Shown here piece after piece: positions 42,233-51,630 of a stretch of DNA of 52,628 nucleotides. Source of the DNA: Thermoplasmata archaeon (lineage in GTDB: Archaea > Thermoplasmatota > Penumbrarchaeia > JAEHCK01). The translations under genes were made by a program, and so were the position numbers. The notes beneath the pieces were generated by a model that was not told the origin of the DNA, did not search any database, and saw only the letters and a program-made list of their open reading frames with translations. Position 1 is the stretch's first letter; each line of letters opens with the position of its first letter. The stretch lies in contig JAEHCK010000019.1 of assembly GCA_020696345.1 (NCBI GenBank), positions 1 to 52,628 on the forward strand. The letters run 5' to 3'.

Positions 42233-44374
42233 CTATCTATCTATTAATTTTTTAGTGAGCCTGGATCTATAATTAATTAAAATAAATACACCCATGCTAA
42301 TTATGACTAGAGGCAAATCAAATCCGGGTATGAACCCTTCTTTGGGCTTATCATTTTTAATTTTGACTTCAATGGATTTCGGGATAGAGAACCGTTCTCC
42401 ATTATACGCTTTTACGGAAATCGTTAATAACCCATTTTCTTCATTCTTTGTATTCCACGAATATTCCCAACTGGAAAAATTATTATGGGCGCCCAGGGCA
42501 TCAACCGATATCCAGTCTCCATCTCCTATTCTGATCGATACATCCAATATTTCTTCACCAAAACTCGTTCCGGTGATGACCATAGCATCTTTGACATTTG
42601 TGCCGTTTTGTGGTGAAACTATCTCGGCCCCAATATTTACAACTTTGAATAGCAGTTCGAATGGGTTTGAATGCTCGATACCGTCGAAAGACCTAATATA
42701 AATATAATTCAAGCCGTTCGTAACAGTTCTCGTGTCCCATTCAAAGCTCCAGTCAGTGGTCCCCTCAGCCTCAAACCATTCACCGTAATCGAGATCGTTG
42801 ATATTGTACTCCACCGCTTCGATGGATCCTTTACTGACCGCTGCCGTGCCGCTAACGGTGATCATATTATAAACCTCGTCAAAATTGTTATGAGACGACA
42901 TGCTGATGGTCTGGTACTCCTCGCCAAGTGCTTTTCGCACTGCTTCAAAGGCATCAACAATACCCCAGCCATAATCTTTATTGTATTTCGGGTCGATATC
43001 GGGGTAAGATATGTGGCCGCGTGTCTCAGAGGTCTCTTTAATTATTTGTTTGATCTGTTCGGGTGATAGATCGGGGTTTGCTTCAATTAGCAACGCCGCC
43101 AACCCGGCCACATGCGGGCACGCCATGGATGTACCGGTCATTGGTTGATAACCGGTGACCAAACCCGCGGGCGTTGTTGAATATAGTGCCGACATGATAT
43201 CTTCACCGGGCGCCACTACATCTGGCTTCAACTCGTCGGAATCATCGGTATCACCGTCATCGGCTCTGGGGCCACGGTTCGAAAATGTGGAAATTTCGTC
43301 ATCTTCTCTGGATGCGGTTTCATGTTCGTCAATTGATCCCACCGTGATGGCCCCGTCCGCGGCTGCCAGGCTCGAGAAACCATTATTGTTGGGCCCATCG
43401 TTACCAGCCGCAACAACCACGACCAAACCTGCATCAACTGCGGTATTTACCAATCTACCATGCGCGCCCTGCCCGTCATCATTACCTCTAAAAAGGTCAC
43501 CTATGCTTATACTCAAAACACCGATACCATACTCATTTTTTTTGTCAATACACCATTCAATTCCCTGCACGACCTGATCGCCAGGGGTTAACCCAATATC
43601 ATTCAATACCTTCACATCGATCAATTTTGCATTGGGGGCTATGCCGATATACTGCCCTTCTTCGCCACCAGTACCCATTGCAATACCCGCGCAGTGGGTT
43701 CCATGGCCGTCCTCGTCATCGGGGTTCATCTCACGCGGCACGCGCAATGTACAATCATAGCCGGCGATGTATTTGTTCACCAACGATTCGTGCCTGTCAT
43801 CCACTCCGGTGTCTAATACCGCAATCACTACATTACGGCCAGTATACCCCAGCTCCCGAGCGGTCTCAGGAGAATATTCGACCGACTGGCGCGCTTTGAT
43901 GGACTGGGCCGACACATCAAGAGCTGGCGCTAGATACGGCTGGAGCTCGACCATTGCAATATTTTGTAAAGTTTGGGCCTGGATGACCTTTGCTAGTGGT
44001 ACTTCGCGTGCACACACCGTGGGGATGTATCTCGCAATGTACGAGATATTTATTCCAAGTGACTCTAGAATCTTAATGTCATTTCTGGTCGGATTTTGGT
44101 AGTAGTTGATATAAAGGTTCACCAGTTCCTCTATGCCGTTTGCGATTTTTTGGTCTAATATATCATCTAATCTATTATGGTCCTGGTCTCGGAGCCAGTT
44201 AGACCACGAATTGGTACTAAAAGTTGACTTGTTTTCACTTAATTGATTTGATTTAATATAGTTCTTCGAAAAGTTTTCATTGATAGAAAGAGTTACCTGG
44301 CTAATGATGATAAATATAATTATTAAGGCCATAATGGATGCAATAATTGTTGAAGATTTTTTTGAGATTCTCAT
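42233..44374 (-). CDS. Membrane-anchored subtilisin-like serine protease (S8)
   Basis: A 713-residue protein from ATG 44374 (GGAG 9 nt upstream; the frame opens further up at a TTG without a site). N-terminal signal helix (about 10-30), propeptide to about 165, then the catalytic domain. Asp is in VIAVLDTGVDD (about 188), His in DGHGTHCAGIA (about 224), Asn in VVVAAGNDGP and Ser in GTSMACPHVAG (about 416). Two Ig-like/fibronectin-like domains (about 490-670) follow, then a C-terminal membrane helix with a basic end. An extracellular protease; with the M14 carboxypeptidase it fits growth on external protein, or it may process the neighbouring surface protein. Confidence 0.92.
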   Translation of the reverse strand: MRISKKSSTIIASIMALIIIFIIISQVTLSINENFSKNYIKSNQLSENKSTFSTNSWSNWLRDQDHNRLDDILDQKIANGIEELVNLYINYYQNPTRNDIKILESLGINISYIARYIPTVCAREVPLAKVIQAQTLQNIAMVELQPYLAPALDVSAQSIKARQSVEYSPETARELGYTGRNVVIAVLDTGVDDRHESLVNKYIAGYDCTLRVPREMNPDDEDGHGTHCAGIAMGTGGEEGQYIGIAPNAKLIDVKVLNDIGLTPGDQVVQGIEWCIDKKNEYGIGVLSISIGDLFRGNDDGQGAHGRLVNTAVDAGLVVVVAAGNDGPNNNGFSSLAAADGAITVGSIDEHETASREDDEISTFSNRGPRADDGDTDDSDELKPDVVAPGEDIMSALYSTTPAGLVTGYQPMTGTSMACPHVAGLAALLIEANPDLSPEQIKQIIKETSETRGHISYPDIDPKYNKDYGWGIVDAFEAVRKALGEEYQTISMSSHNNFDEVYNMITVSGTAAVSKGSIEAVEYNINDLDYGEWFEAEGTTDWSFEWDTRTVTNGLNYIYIRSFDGIEHSNPFELLFKVVNIGAEIVSPQNGTNVKDAMVITGTSFGEEILDVSIRIGDGDWISVDALGAHNNFSSWEYSWNTKNEENGLLTISVKAYNGERFSIPKSIEVKIKNDKPKEGFIPGFDLPLVIISMGVFILINYRSRLTKKLIDR

Positions 44375-44562
44375 AACGGAATTCTCCATAAAATTCAATA
44401 ATTTCAATAAAATATTGATTTGTGCAATTAATGATATCTGAATATTTAATATAAAAATTTTAATCTATTATAAAATTATCGTTATTTTACGGTTAATAGT
44501 AGTTTTTCAATATCAAAGTACTCCTATAAATTTAATTGATAAGTTTCAAGATGGCCGACTAA

Positions 44563-45720
44563 TTAATCATATCCCTCTGACCAGAGTGCATTCAAGTACC
44601 AATTTTTAATATCAAAAAGAACAGTTTTATCGTTATAAGACAAATTTCGAAGTACAAAGAATTGGTTACTTATTTGAATTCTGGCACCATAGGTTTTCAG
44701 AAGTTCAAAAACTGAATCGATTAGTGGATTATCCATATTGCCAAAAAAAGTTACATAAGCGATTTTCTTCGACCGTAGTTTACTAATTAAATTCTCTATT
44801 AAAAAATCACCGGCATCGGGGGTCTCAAAGGTTAGATCCGAAATATATCCACAACGTCGTTTAGTTGTATTGATATAACAGTAAGCTCTTAGAATATTAC
44901 CTTCATATACGAAATCCGTATCATACTTCACTACAGGGTTATCGAAAATGCGCCATTGAACATATTTCTTATCCTGGTCTATATGGATTAAATTTGGATA
45001 TGTTTTTCTTAAACGCTTATATAAACTATTAAGATCCTGGTAGGAGCGTAATTTTTGTACTATTTTAAATTGACCTTTTAACGAATCCTCCTTATTCGTT
45101 AAGGTTTTATTTTTTGATATTGATTCGCTTTTTGATTTTGGTGTTTGTTTTAACTTACCGCTCAAAGCGTGAAAAATACCTTCTATTATTTTTCCTACGG
45201 TTGTTTGTTTGTTTCTAATAGCCTTAAGTACATTTTTTATTTTAGATTGAATAGAATCAAAGATAGTAGCGCCAAAATTTAAAATGATTTTGGCTTCTCC
45301 TAAACTTTCAGCATATACTTCAAACTTGAGTTTTTTCCTCCAGACCCTCCCAGCAGATGTATAACCCCAAATACAGCACATCTTCTTTTCTTTGCATTTA
45401 TTAACTGTGTACTCATATAAATCTTGAAATAATGTTCCACCTCGGTAATTGGGGTCCAATAAACTATTCTCGCTTTTACCTGAAAAATATCTATCTCCAC
45501 CTATGTTTATATAAATTGGAATCATTCCTTGTGTTCCCACCAAGCGATCCTTTTCTTTATCTTTTATAATTCCAAATACATATGACTCTGGATAATTACC
45601 TCTGTATTCCCAAGCCCAGTGCTCAGGTCTACGGTTATCTCCATGAGTAGCATTATGAAAAGCTATGATATCTTTAACCTCTGAAGACTTTACATCTCTA
45701 ATTTCCAAATTTTTTTTCAT
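44563..45720 (-). CDS. GNAT-fold acyltransferase-like protein
   Basis: A 385-residue protein. The N-terminal GNAT domain (about 5-140) has EIRDVKSSEVKDIIAFHN, then LVGTQGMIPIYINIGG. The acyl-CoA-site-like segment LLDPNYRGGTLFQDLYEY is near 88-105. A variable Lys/Ser-rich linker (about 160-215) and a second, possibly degenerate GNAT-like half follow. Proteins of this shape often occur in polysaccharide or cell-surface clusters, and here it lies directly after a polysaccharide deacetylase on the same strand. Acyl group and acceptor are unknown. AGGTG lies 8 nt before the ATG. Confidence 0.7.
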   Translation of the reverse strand: MKKNLEIRDVKSSEVKDIIAFHNATHGDNRRPEHWAWEYRGNYPESYVFGIIKDKEKDRLVGTQGMIPIYINIGGDRYFSGKSENSLLDPNYRGGTLFQDLYEYTVNKCKEKKMCCIWGYTSAGRVWRKKLKFEVYAESLGEAKIILNFGATIFDSIQSKIKNVLKAIRNKQTTVGKIIEGIFHALSGKLKQTPKSKSESISKNKTLTNKEDSLKGQFKIVQKLRSYQDLNSLYKRLRKTYPNLIHIDQDKKYVQWRIFDNPVVKYDTDFVYEGNILRAYCYINTTKRRCGYISDLTFETPDAGDFLIENLISKLRSKKIAYVTFFGNMDNPLIDSVFELLKTYGARIQISNQFFVLRNLSYNDKTVLFDIKNWYLNALWSEGYD

Positions 45721-45813
45721 TATTTTTACACCTGGGCTTTCTTAGGAATTCAAAATTCCAATATTTAGAGACAATACCGTTATCAAACAAATCGTATTAA
45801 ATTCTTAATAAAT

Positions 45814-47667
45814 CTAGAGTTTTTTAAGATTTAATTTGTAAGTCTGGCTCTTTTTCAAATTTTCGATAGTAATAGAGATGATTCCAATATTAATTGTTTT
45901 TTCGGATTTCTTTGAGATAATTTTACAAGATGGTTCTATTTCTATCTTATGATTATTTACCAGTTCTTCTGGTACCTGTAACTTGAATGTTATTTTATTT
46001 ATTTCTTTGAAGGTTCTAAATATCCAGGTAAATTCGGTCCTATTTTTGTTAGGGGAATAACTATCCCAAATGATGCTATTTCGAGCGTGCCACCACTTAA
46101 TAATCTTTGATCCAGTATCAAAATATGCATGATTCTTTTTGCCCCACTGAAGTGCTTTTTTATACAGCTCATAACCTCCAGGGTAGGTGGAATCATCAAA
46201 GGAGGTATTATGCCAAAGTATGGATAATAACCCATGGCAGTTCTTGACGGTTTTCATAAGTTGAAATAATTTTTTTCCTGCATTATCTGTAAATTCATCA
46301 TTATCTTCGCTTGTAATCCCTCGGTCCATAACAATCAAAGGTAACTCGGTAAGATTAATTGGTGAGCTGGATTCAAGGTCGTAAACAAAATATGGTAAGC
46401 ACAGCCCGGCTCGGAAACCGGCAGAACACGAAAAACCAACCGTGGAATCATATTCAAAACCACAAGCCGCCTGGGCATGCCAGGTTTTTACCGGGTCAAG
46501 GCGTAAATAATGTTGTCTTATACCGGAAGTTCTTGATTTAACTATTTGTTCTAATAATTTTTTTTCATTTTGTAATCTTTCCTCACTAATAAAAGATCCA
46601 AAACTACCATGTAATCCAACCTCGTAGCCTCTTTTATACATAATCTTGATAATATTTTCTACATTTTTATCAAGCATATAAGCGATTTCCAGGCCCTTAT
46701 AATCTTTTCTATCTTTTCGTTGTTTTTTCATGGTTGTGGTTAACGCACCGAAGAAGAAGGTAGATGGATAACCAAATTTTTTTTCCAAGGCTAATATCTT
46801 CTCAAAGGTCCAATATGGGTCATTATGATAATTTTTGAAAACTTTCGGTAACCCAGAAATTGCATCTTTTACTTTAAAGTTTAATGCATCCGCAGCAATC
46901 TTTTTAAATGTAAATTTTTTAACTTCGTCTATATCATGGCTCAACCAAATGGCAAAATCATGGTTATTGGGCCAGTACCATTTTTGTAATAATGGAATGT
47001 TCTTATGTCTAAAACAGAACTTGATTAAATCCTCCAAAAACATTATAAAATGGTTAACCCAAGGGGTCATTTGTTTATTATTTTCTAACAATAAATTATT
47101 TGATTCATTTAACCGTCCAAACTCATCTAATTCGTTTTTATTTCGCTCGTGTGTACAGGTTAGAACGTAAAAAACAGATGAAATTATGTCCAATCCTGAA
47201 CCAATGAATAAACCGTCTCCATGATATGTGAGCTCCAGTAAATTTTGATTTTCATATTTCGATGGTGAGATGAATTTTAGAAATAGTTTTTCTCGTGATC
47301 GTGTTTTAGAATAAAAAAAAGGATAAATAACAGGCAATCCCAAATTCATGTTGGATTTCAAAAAACCATATACATTAGATGGTTTGAAAATACTTATACT
47401 ATAACCCTCTTTTTTCAAAATTTCCTTACTTTCAATTATATTTTTATAAAAAGGAATATTAATTACACAGCCACCTTTATTCAAATAATCATGCACATCA
47501 TTTGTAGGCAGACACTTACCATATGTAATGATCAATGGGGTAGTTATTGGATCAATTTTTATTGGCTCAACATTTTTTAAAAATGGTATTCCTATAGTAG
47601 ATAATATTAATTCAAAAACATACTCCGTTTCTGAAGTAGGTTCTTGAGCGTAATGTAAACCTATCAT
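45814..47667 (-). CDS. Polysaccharide deacetylase-like (NodB-type) protein
   Basis: A 617-residue protein. An N-terminal alpha/beta domain (about 1-200) is of unknown role. The NodB-like deacetylase barrel (about 225-530) has WLSHDIDEV (metal Asp), EVGLHGSFGSF (His motif), GIRQHYLRLDP and a late LSILWHNTSFDD (catalytic His candidate). A C-terminal beta-domain follows. It probably removes acetyl groups from a surface glycan. No signal peptide, so intracellular, acting on lipid-linked precursors or cytosolic glycan (inference). AT-rich, like the GNAT gene beside it, unlike the sulfate genes upstream. Confidence 0.8.
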   Translation of the reverse strand: MIGLHYAQEPTSETEYVFELILSTIGIPFLKNVEPIKIDPITTPLIITYGKCLPTNDVHDYLNKGGCVINIPFYKNIIESKEILKKEGYSISIFKPSNVYGFLKSNMNLGLPVIYPFFYSKTRSREKLFLKFISPSKYENQNLLELTYHGDGLFIGSGLDIISSVFYVLTCTHERNKNELDEFGRLNESNNLLLENNKQMTPWVNHFIMFLEDLIKFCFRHKNIPLLQKWYWPNNHDFAIWLSHDIDEVKKFTFKKIAADALNFKVKDAISGLPKVFKNYHNDPYWTFEKILALEKKFGYPSTFFFGALTTTMKKQRKDRKDYKGLEIAYMLDKNVENIIKIMYKRGYEVGLHGSFGSFISEERLQNEKKLLEQIVKSRTSGIRQHYLRLDPVKTWHAQAACGFEYDSTVGFSCSAGFRAGLCLPYFVYDLESSSPINLTELPLIVMDRGITSEDNDEFTDNAGKKLFQLMKTVKNCHGLLSILWHNTSFDDSTYPGGYELYKKALQWGKKNHAYFDTGSKIIKWWHARNSIIWDSYSPNKNRTEFTWIFRTFKEINKITFKLQVPEELVNNHKIEIEPSCKIISKKSEKTINIGIISITIENLKKSQTYKLNLKKL

Positions 47668-47880
47668 CAGACTTACCCATAAACTTTGTAGTGTTTATAT
47701 TACTTTCGGAGAATGTATATTCGTTAGCTGGATATTTAATCATATTCCCTTATTAAAACATGGGATATTTCGTTTAATTAATGTGTAGTTTGATAATTGA
47801 TTGTTGTATTAATAATATATACTCCCCTGACTGAAGTCTCGGGTATCTTGATAATTTTTTGGCGTATTGAGTTCTTGGAA
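47668..47880. other. 213-bp AT-rich gap between APS kinase and deacetylase
   Basis: It is TATA-rich and probably carries the promoter of the deacetylase-GNAT pair. No repeat family or gene was recognised. Confidence 0.4.
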
Positions 47881-48423
47881 TTAATTGTTAATAGGTTTTA
47901 AAAAACCGTTACTTTCCAGATATTGCATAACCTTCTCGGCACTCTGTTCTACAGTTTCATTATCCGATTCAATAATAATCTCGGGGTTCGGCGGCTCCTC
48001 GTACGGGTCATCTACACCCGTAAAATCCTTTATTATACCTTCACGCGCTTTTTTATACATGCCCTTCACATCGCGTTTCTCACATTCCTCGATCGTGCAC
48101 TTGACAAATACTTCAGTAAAATTAGTGGTTTCCTTACGCGCGTTCTCGCGGGCAGCTATATACGGCGACACGAAGGCGGGTAATACGGCTACGCCATTAC
48201 GGCTCAACATCATAGCAACAAATGTTACGCGCTCGATGTTCTTATCGCGATCTTCTTTGGAAAAACCCAGATCTCTAGTCAAGGACTTACGTACAATATC
48301 GCCATCCAGGCGCTCGACCTTCATGCCGTGCCCTTTCAGTTTTTCTGCAACTAAATCTGCAACCGTGGTTTTACCTGAACATGGTAAACCTGTAAACCAT
48401 AATACGAATCCTTTATGCTCCAT
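47881..48423 (-). CDS. cysC: Adenylylsulfate (APS) kinase
   Basis: A 180-residue enzyme that phosphorylates APS to PAPS. The Walker A loop GLPCSGKT is at residues 12-19, followed by VERLDGDIVRKSLTRDLGFS. The family's FVSPYIAARENAR segment is near 90 and the KGMYKKAREG lid near 120. GGTGA lies 4 nt before the ATG. It lies downstream of ATP sulfurylase with a 28-bp array between. No PAPS/APS reductase is in the window, so PAPS may serve sulfotransferases or a reductase elsewhere. Confidence 0.95.
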   Translation of the reverse strand: MEHKGFVLWFTGLPCSGKTTVADLVAEKLKGHGMKVERLDGDIVRKSLTRDLGFSKEDRDKNIERVTFVAMMLSRNGVAVLPAFVSPYIAARENARKETTNFTEVFVKCTIEECEKRDVKGMYKKAREGIIKDFTGVDDPYEEPPNPEIIIESDNETVEQSAEKVMQYLESNGFLKPINN

Positions 48424-48450
48424 AATATCACCTATTCTTTATTATTGATT

Positions 48451-48630
48451 GACTGTTCTATATTTCAATTTTTTATTTGGATGTTCTATATTTCGATTTA
48501 TTATTAGAATGTTCTATATAGCGATTAATTATCAGGATGTGTGATTTATTTACGTTAATTCATTTATGCATCCTGACATCTCAACGACATGTAGAACATC
48601 CCAACGTCTCTTCGATATATCCAACATATC
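48451..48630. repeat. 28-bp periodic inverted array, locus 3
   Basis: Left arm GACTG 48451, GGATG 48479, GAATG 48507, GGATG 48535. Right arm CATCC 48569, CATCC 48597, CATAT 48625. All steps within an arm are 28 nt. The centre (GATTTATTTACGTTAA, then TCATTTATGCATCC) is nearly identical to that of locus 1 at 3579-3609. It lies between cysC and sat. Confidence 0.9.
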
Positions 48631-48643
48631 ATAATGAATTTGA

Positions 48644-49789
48644 TCATTTTACGAATGGATCTTGATAACTCTTGATTACCTCCACGACCTCTGGCCGCAT
48701 CATTTCCTTTGGCGGTGTATTGCCGGTATTCACGATCTCCCGCACCATGGTTCCTTTAAAGAATATATGATCCTCCGGCGGATGTGGACATATCTTCTCG
48801 TTCACGGGCCCGCTGCAGATCTTACAATGTGAAAAAGATTTGAAGAAGAACGGTTTGATCCCCAGGTCGGGGAAGTTTTTGAAGATCTCGTGCGCATCGT
48901 ACGGCCCGTAGAAGTCGCCAACACCGGCATGATCTCGGCCAACTATGAAATGTGTACATCCGAAATTTTTACGCATTATCGAGTGGTGAATTGCCTCCTT
49001 TGGCCCGCCGTAGCGCATTTCGGTTTTGAGGATCGACATGACCGCATGTTCTTTCGGATAATAATTATCAATGAGTGCCTTGTAACTCTCCAAGATCACC
49101 TCATCTTTGAAATCGCCAGCCTTTTTTTTACCGATGATCGGATTGATCAGTAAACCGTCGACAAATGTCAATGAGGCTTTTTGTATATATTCATGCCCGA
49201 TGTGTGGCGGGTTTCTGGTCTGGAATGCCACGATCGAGCCCCAACCGTTCTGCTGGAACAGTACGCGGGATTCTTTCGGCTTCAGGTAATGATCGTCAAA
49301 GGGGTTCTTATATGTCTGGATAAGTTCAATTTTCCCGCCAAGAAGGTGTTTCTGCATCTCGTTGGTGCGTTTCACACCGGGATGGTTCTCATCGGTGGTG
49401 CCAAATACGGTTTTGGCATGGTTCGTTTTATCAAATTCGTAAACATCTTCCACCGCTAAAATTGCGGAAGGCCCGTACGGTCCGATCAATGCAACAGAAT
49501 CGCCGGGTTTGGCCGTTTTGGCAACATCCTCCGAGACATCGAGTACGATGGGTATTGTCCATGGAAGATCATTTGACAATCTGGAATGTTCTAATACCGA
49601 TCGGTATTCATTCTTTGTTAAAAATCCCTCGAGCGGGCTGAACACGCCTTGAGCAATATTTTCGATCTCCTGGCACTGCTCGGCGTTCACCTGGACCCTA
49701 ATGAATTCGTTAATTTCAGCCAGAGTTTTCTCTCGTCTGTCATCCGACATTTCCAGCTCGATCAATTTACCGCCGTGTGGTTCGATCAT
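48644..49789 (-). CDS. sat: ATP sulfurylase (sulfate adenylyltransferase)
   Basis: A 381-residue enzyme making APS from ATP and sulfate. An N-terminal PUA-like domain (about 1-150) is followed by the catalytic domain. QTRNPPHIGHEY (HxGH, about 198) and VGRDHAGVGDFYG (about 285) are the nucleotide-site motifs. A zinc-type CKICSGPVNEKICPH is near 330. GGAGG lies 8 nt before the ATG, within the 21-bp gap after the small upstream gene, so the two are cotranscribed. The absence of a fused kinase domain fits the separate cysC downstream. Confidence 0.95.
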   Translation of the reverse strand: MIEPHGGKLIELEMSDDRREKTLAEINEFIRVQVNAEQCQEIENIAQGVFSPLEGFLTKNEYRSVLEHSRLSNDLPWTIPIVLDVSEDVAKTAKPGDSVALIGPYGPSAILAVEDVYEFDKTNHAKTVFGTTDENHPGVKRTNEMQKHLLGGKIELIQTYKNPFDDHYLKPKESRVLFQQNGWGSIVAFQTRNPPHIGHEYIQKASLTFVDGLLINPIIGKKKAGDFKDEVILESYKALIDNYYPKEHAVMSILKTEMRYGGPKEAIHHSIMRKNFGCTHFIVGRDHAGVGDFYGPYDAHEIFKNFPDLGIKPFFFKSFSHCKICSGPVNEKICPHPPEDHIFFKGTMVREIVNTGNTPPKEMMRPEVVEVIKSYQDPFVK

Positions 49790-49810
49790 GATTTTTGCCT
49801 CCTATTTTTA

Positions 49811-50035
49811 CTAGTCGAGATATCCAAGATTTCGCAGTCTCTCCTTTATTTTCTCCTCATCTTCTTTTGTGAATGCATCCTCTTTGACTTGCTCCTCAGA
49901 GCTTGAGATTATTTGTCGTAGGACAAATGTAGTATAACTTGATAATGAATTGAATCCGGTACCTTCGATCTGTTTTTTTATCTTATTGGCCAAAGGAGTT
50001 GGGATCGAAATGGTTGTGTACTTTTTTTCCTGCAC
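49811..50035 (-). CDS. Small ribbon-helix-helix-like protein with a conserved ERLRxLGYLD tail
   Basis: A 74-residue protein. YTTISIPTPLANKIKKQIEG with a following helix (SLSSYTTFVLRQII) has the ribbon-helix-helix pattern. It ends EDEEKIKERLRNLGYLD. The same ending occurs in the frameshifted paralogue at 51631-51850. Lying 21 bp before sat, it may regulate sulfate activation. GTG start at 50035 with a GTGAT run 4 nt upstream. Confidence 0.7.
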   Translation of the reverse strand: MQEKKYTTISIPTPLANKIKKQIEGTGFNSLSSYTTFVLRQIISSSEEQVKEDAFTKEDEEKIKERLRNLGYLD

Positions 50036-50174
50036 GATATCACATCTTAGAGATACAGATCATTGATGGGCATGTTAAAGTAATTAAGCTCGCCCGGAGC
50101 TGTAATTAAGTGTAATTATATTTAACTAAATATCATTAACCGTATATTAAGGTTGCCCCGAATAATGAGAGATG

Positions 50175-50301
50175 GTCCACCGGTCTGCCGGTCTGTTGGT
50201 CTATCAGTCTATCGGTCTACCGGTCTATTGGTCTATCGGTCTATCAGTCTACTAGTCAACCAGGTGACTAACTGACCAGCCGACTAGTTGACTAACTGAC
50301 C
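50175..50301. repeat. 8-bp periodic inverted array, locus 4
   Basis: GTC occurs eleven times from 50175 to 50255 (50175, 50183, 50191, ... 50247, 50255). GAC then occurs at 50266, 50274, 50282, 50290 and 50298. All steps are 8 nt. Core TATCAGTCTACTAGT is shared with locus 3 and, inverted, with locus 1. Confidence 0.92.
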
Positions 50302-50340
50302 AGTCACAATCCACATCCTTCCAGTTTTTCATCATTAATA

Positions 50341-50420
50341 CCCACATCCCACAAGTGGTTTAGATCATTAAAGATTTATAACGTCCACATCCCAAATCCC
50401 TAATTATTTAAAAATTAATT
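50341..50420. repeat. 80-nt dispersed element, copy 2, at the 3' end of GGGP synthase
   Basis: Matches 377-456 with four mismatches by eye. Its last bases overlap the stop codon of the GGGP synthase gene. Confidence 0.8.
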
Positions 50421-51153
50421 AATAATTACGTATCTTCTCTATGATTCCCCTAATAAGCTCTCTTTCATCTTCAATTATTGTTCCGTTTACTATCACATCG
50501 GCCCCGGCATCGATCTTTTCTTTTGCAGTGTCTCCGTCTCTTATACCGCCGCCGATGATAATTGGTATCTCGATATGTTCACGTATTGCCTGCACCATTT
50601 CGTTCGAAATAGGTTTTTCCGCACCAGACCCAGCATCAAAATAAACACAGCTCATACCCTCCTTTTCCGCATATACCGCATGATCGACTGCTTTTTCGAT
50701 GTCATCTATATCGATCTTATCCAATTTTACCCTTCGTTCAATAGTGGTCGGGTTTTTACTGGTGCTTACGACAACATACCCTGTTGAGATCGATTTAATG
50801 CCCCATTTTTTTATAAGTGGTGCGCCTTTGGCTTGTTCTTCTACACGATATTTGCTCTCCAACGAATTCAACAACACCATAAATAAGATATAATCTGCAT
50901 TTTCAGAGATGGCTAGTGCAGAATTTGGAAACAAGATTGTCGGTAGATCAACATTACCTTTAATTGCGGCTACAGTATCATATACCAACTTTCTACTCCT
51001 TACTGTCGTTCCGCCCAACATAATAGCATTAGTGCCATAATTTTCACAGATCTTTGCTATTTCCCCCGCATCTTTCGGTGCTTGTTTGTCAGGGTCTATT
51101 AATGAAAAATGGAGTTTTTTATTTTGTTGCAGTAGATCATCTATCATACTCAT
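50419..51153 (-). CDS. Geranylgeranylglyceryl phosphate synthase
   Basis: A 244-residue TIM-barrel prenyltransferase that makes the first ether bond of archaeal lipids from sn-glycerol 1-phosphate and geranylgeranyl diphosphate. Signatures: HFSLIDPDKQ at the N-terminus, FPNSALAISENADYILFMVLLNS near 85, CVYFDAGSGAEKP near 170, and IIGGGIRDGDTA with DVIVNGTII near the end. ATG 51153 has GGAGAG 5-7 nt upstream; a longer GTG start at 51183 lacks support. Distinguishing it from bacterial PcrB-type enzymes rests mainly on the archaeal context. Confidence 0.93.
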   Translation of the reverse strand: MSMIDDLLQQNKKLHFSLIDPDKQAPKDAGEIAKICENYGTNAIMLGGTTVRSRKLVYDTVAAIKGNVDLPTILFPNSALAISENADYILFMVLLNSLESKYRVEEQAKGAPLIKKWGIKSISTGYVVVSTSKNPTTIERRVKLDKIDIDDIEKAVDHAVYAEKEGMSCVYFDAGSGAEKPISNEMVQAIREHIEIPIIIGGGIRDGDTAKEKIDAGADVIVNGTIIEDERELIRGIIEKIRNY

Positions 51154-51316
51154 ATTTACTCTCCATAACCTCTCCACATCCACAACATAATAATATTTAA
51201 TGATTTCGGCAATATGGTCGAGTTAAGTTACCGTGCTTTTTTCATGATGTCTATTGGAATTTCAACGCTACCAGTCGATTTCATCTTTAAAACGAGAAAT
51301 TAATGAAAGAAAATTC

Positions 51317-51450
51317 TAAATCCGAAGTTCGAATCTCTAAACAAATACTAAATCCTAAATTCCAAACATCAGCATGATAAACTAGTTTGAGACATTCTTA
51401 TTTCGGATTTATTTAGAGTTTAGAGATTCGAATTTCATACTTCGGATTTA
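51317..51450. repeat. Inverted repeat with about 26-bp arms
   Basis: TAAATCCGAAG plus TTCGAATCTCTAAAC (51317-51342) is matched inversely at 51418-51450, where 7 nt split the arm. The loop is about 75 bp. It could be a small non-autonomous element. The rest of the 51154-51630 gap holds only short open frames (one from about 51498), with nothing I can name. Confidence 0.65.
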
Positions 51451-51630
51451 TCTCTTAATAAAAAAAACAAGTAATTAATCTCACCGGTTGAAGTGAATGT
51501 TAAAGTATCATGATCTTAAATTGAATGATATCTTAGACAGGTTCTGGCAAAAGGTGATCTTGAAATAATAAAGAAGAAAAGAAATAATTTTTTAGATTTC
51601 TCAAATCAAGTTAATAAAATGCCTTTTGTA

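Noticed and set aside
47885..48448. 187-codon plus-strand frame antisense to APS kinase
   Set aside because: The minus-strand kinase has all family motifs and a ribosome-binding site; the antisense frame has neither.
51498..51572. Short plus-strand frame of 24 codons (begins MLKYHDLKLNDILDRFWQK)
   Set aside because: Too short, no family resemblance, no ribosome-binding site; perhaps a decayed gene but not supportable.
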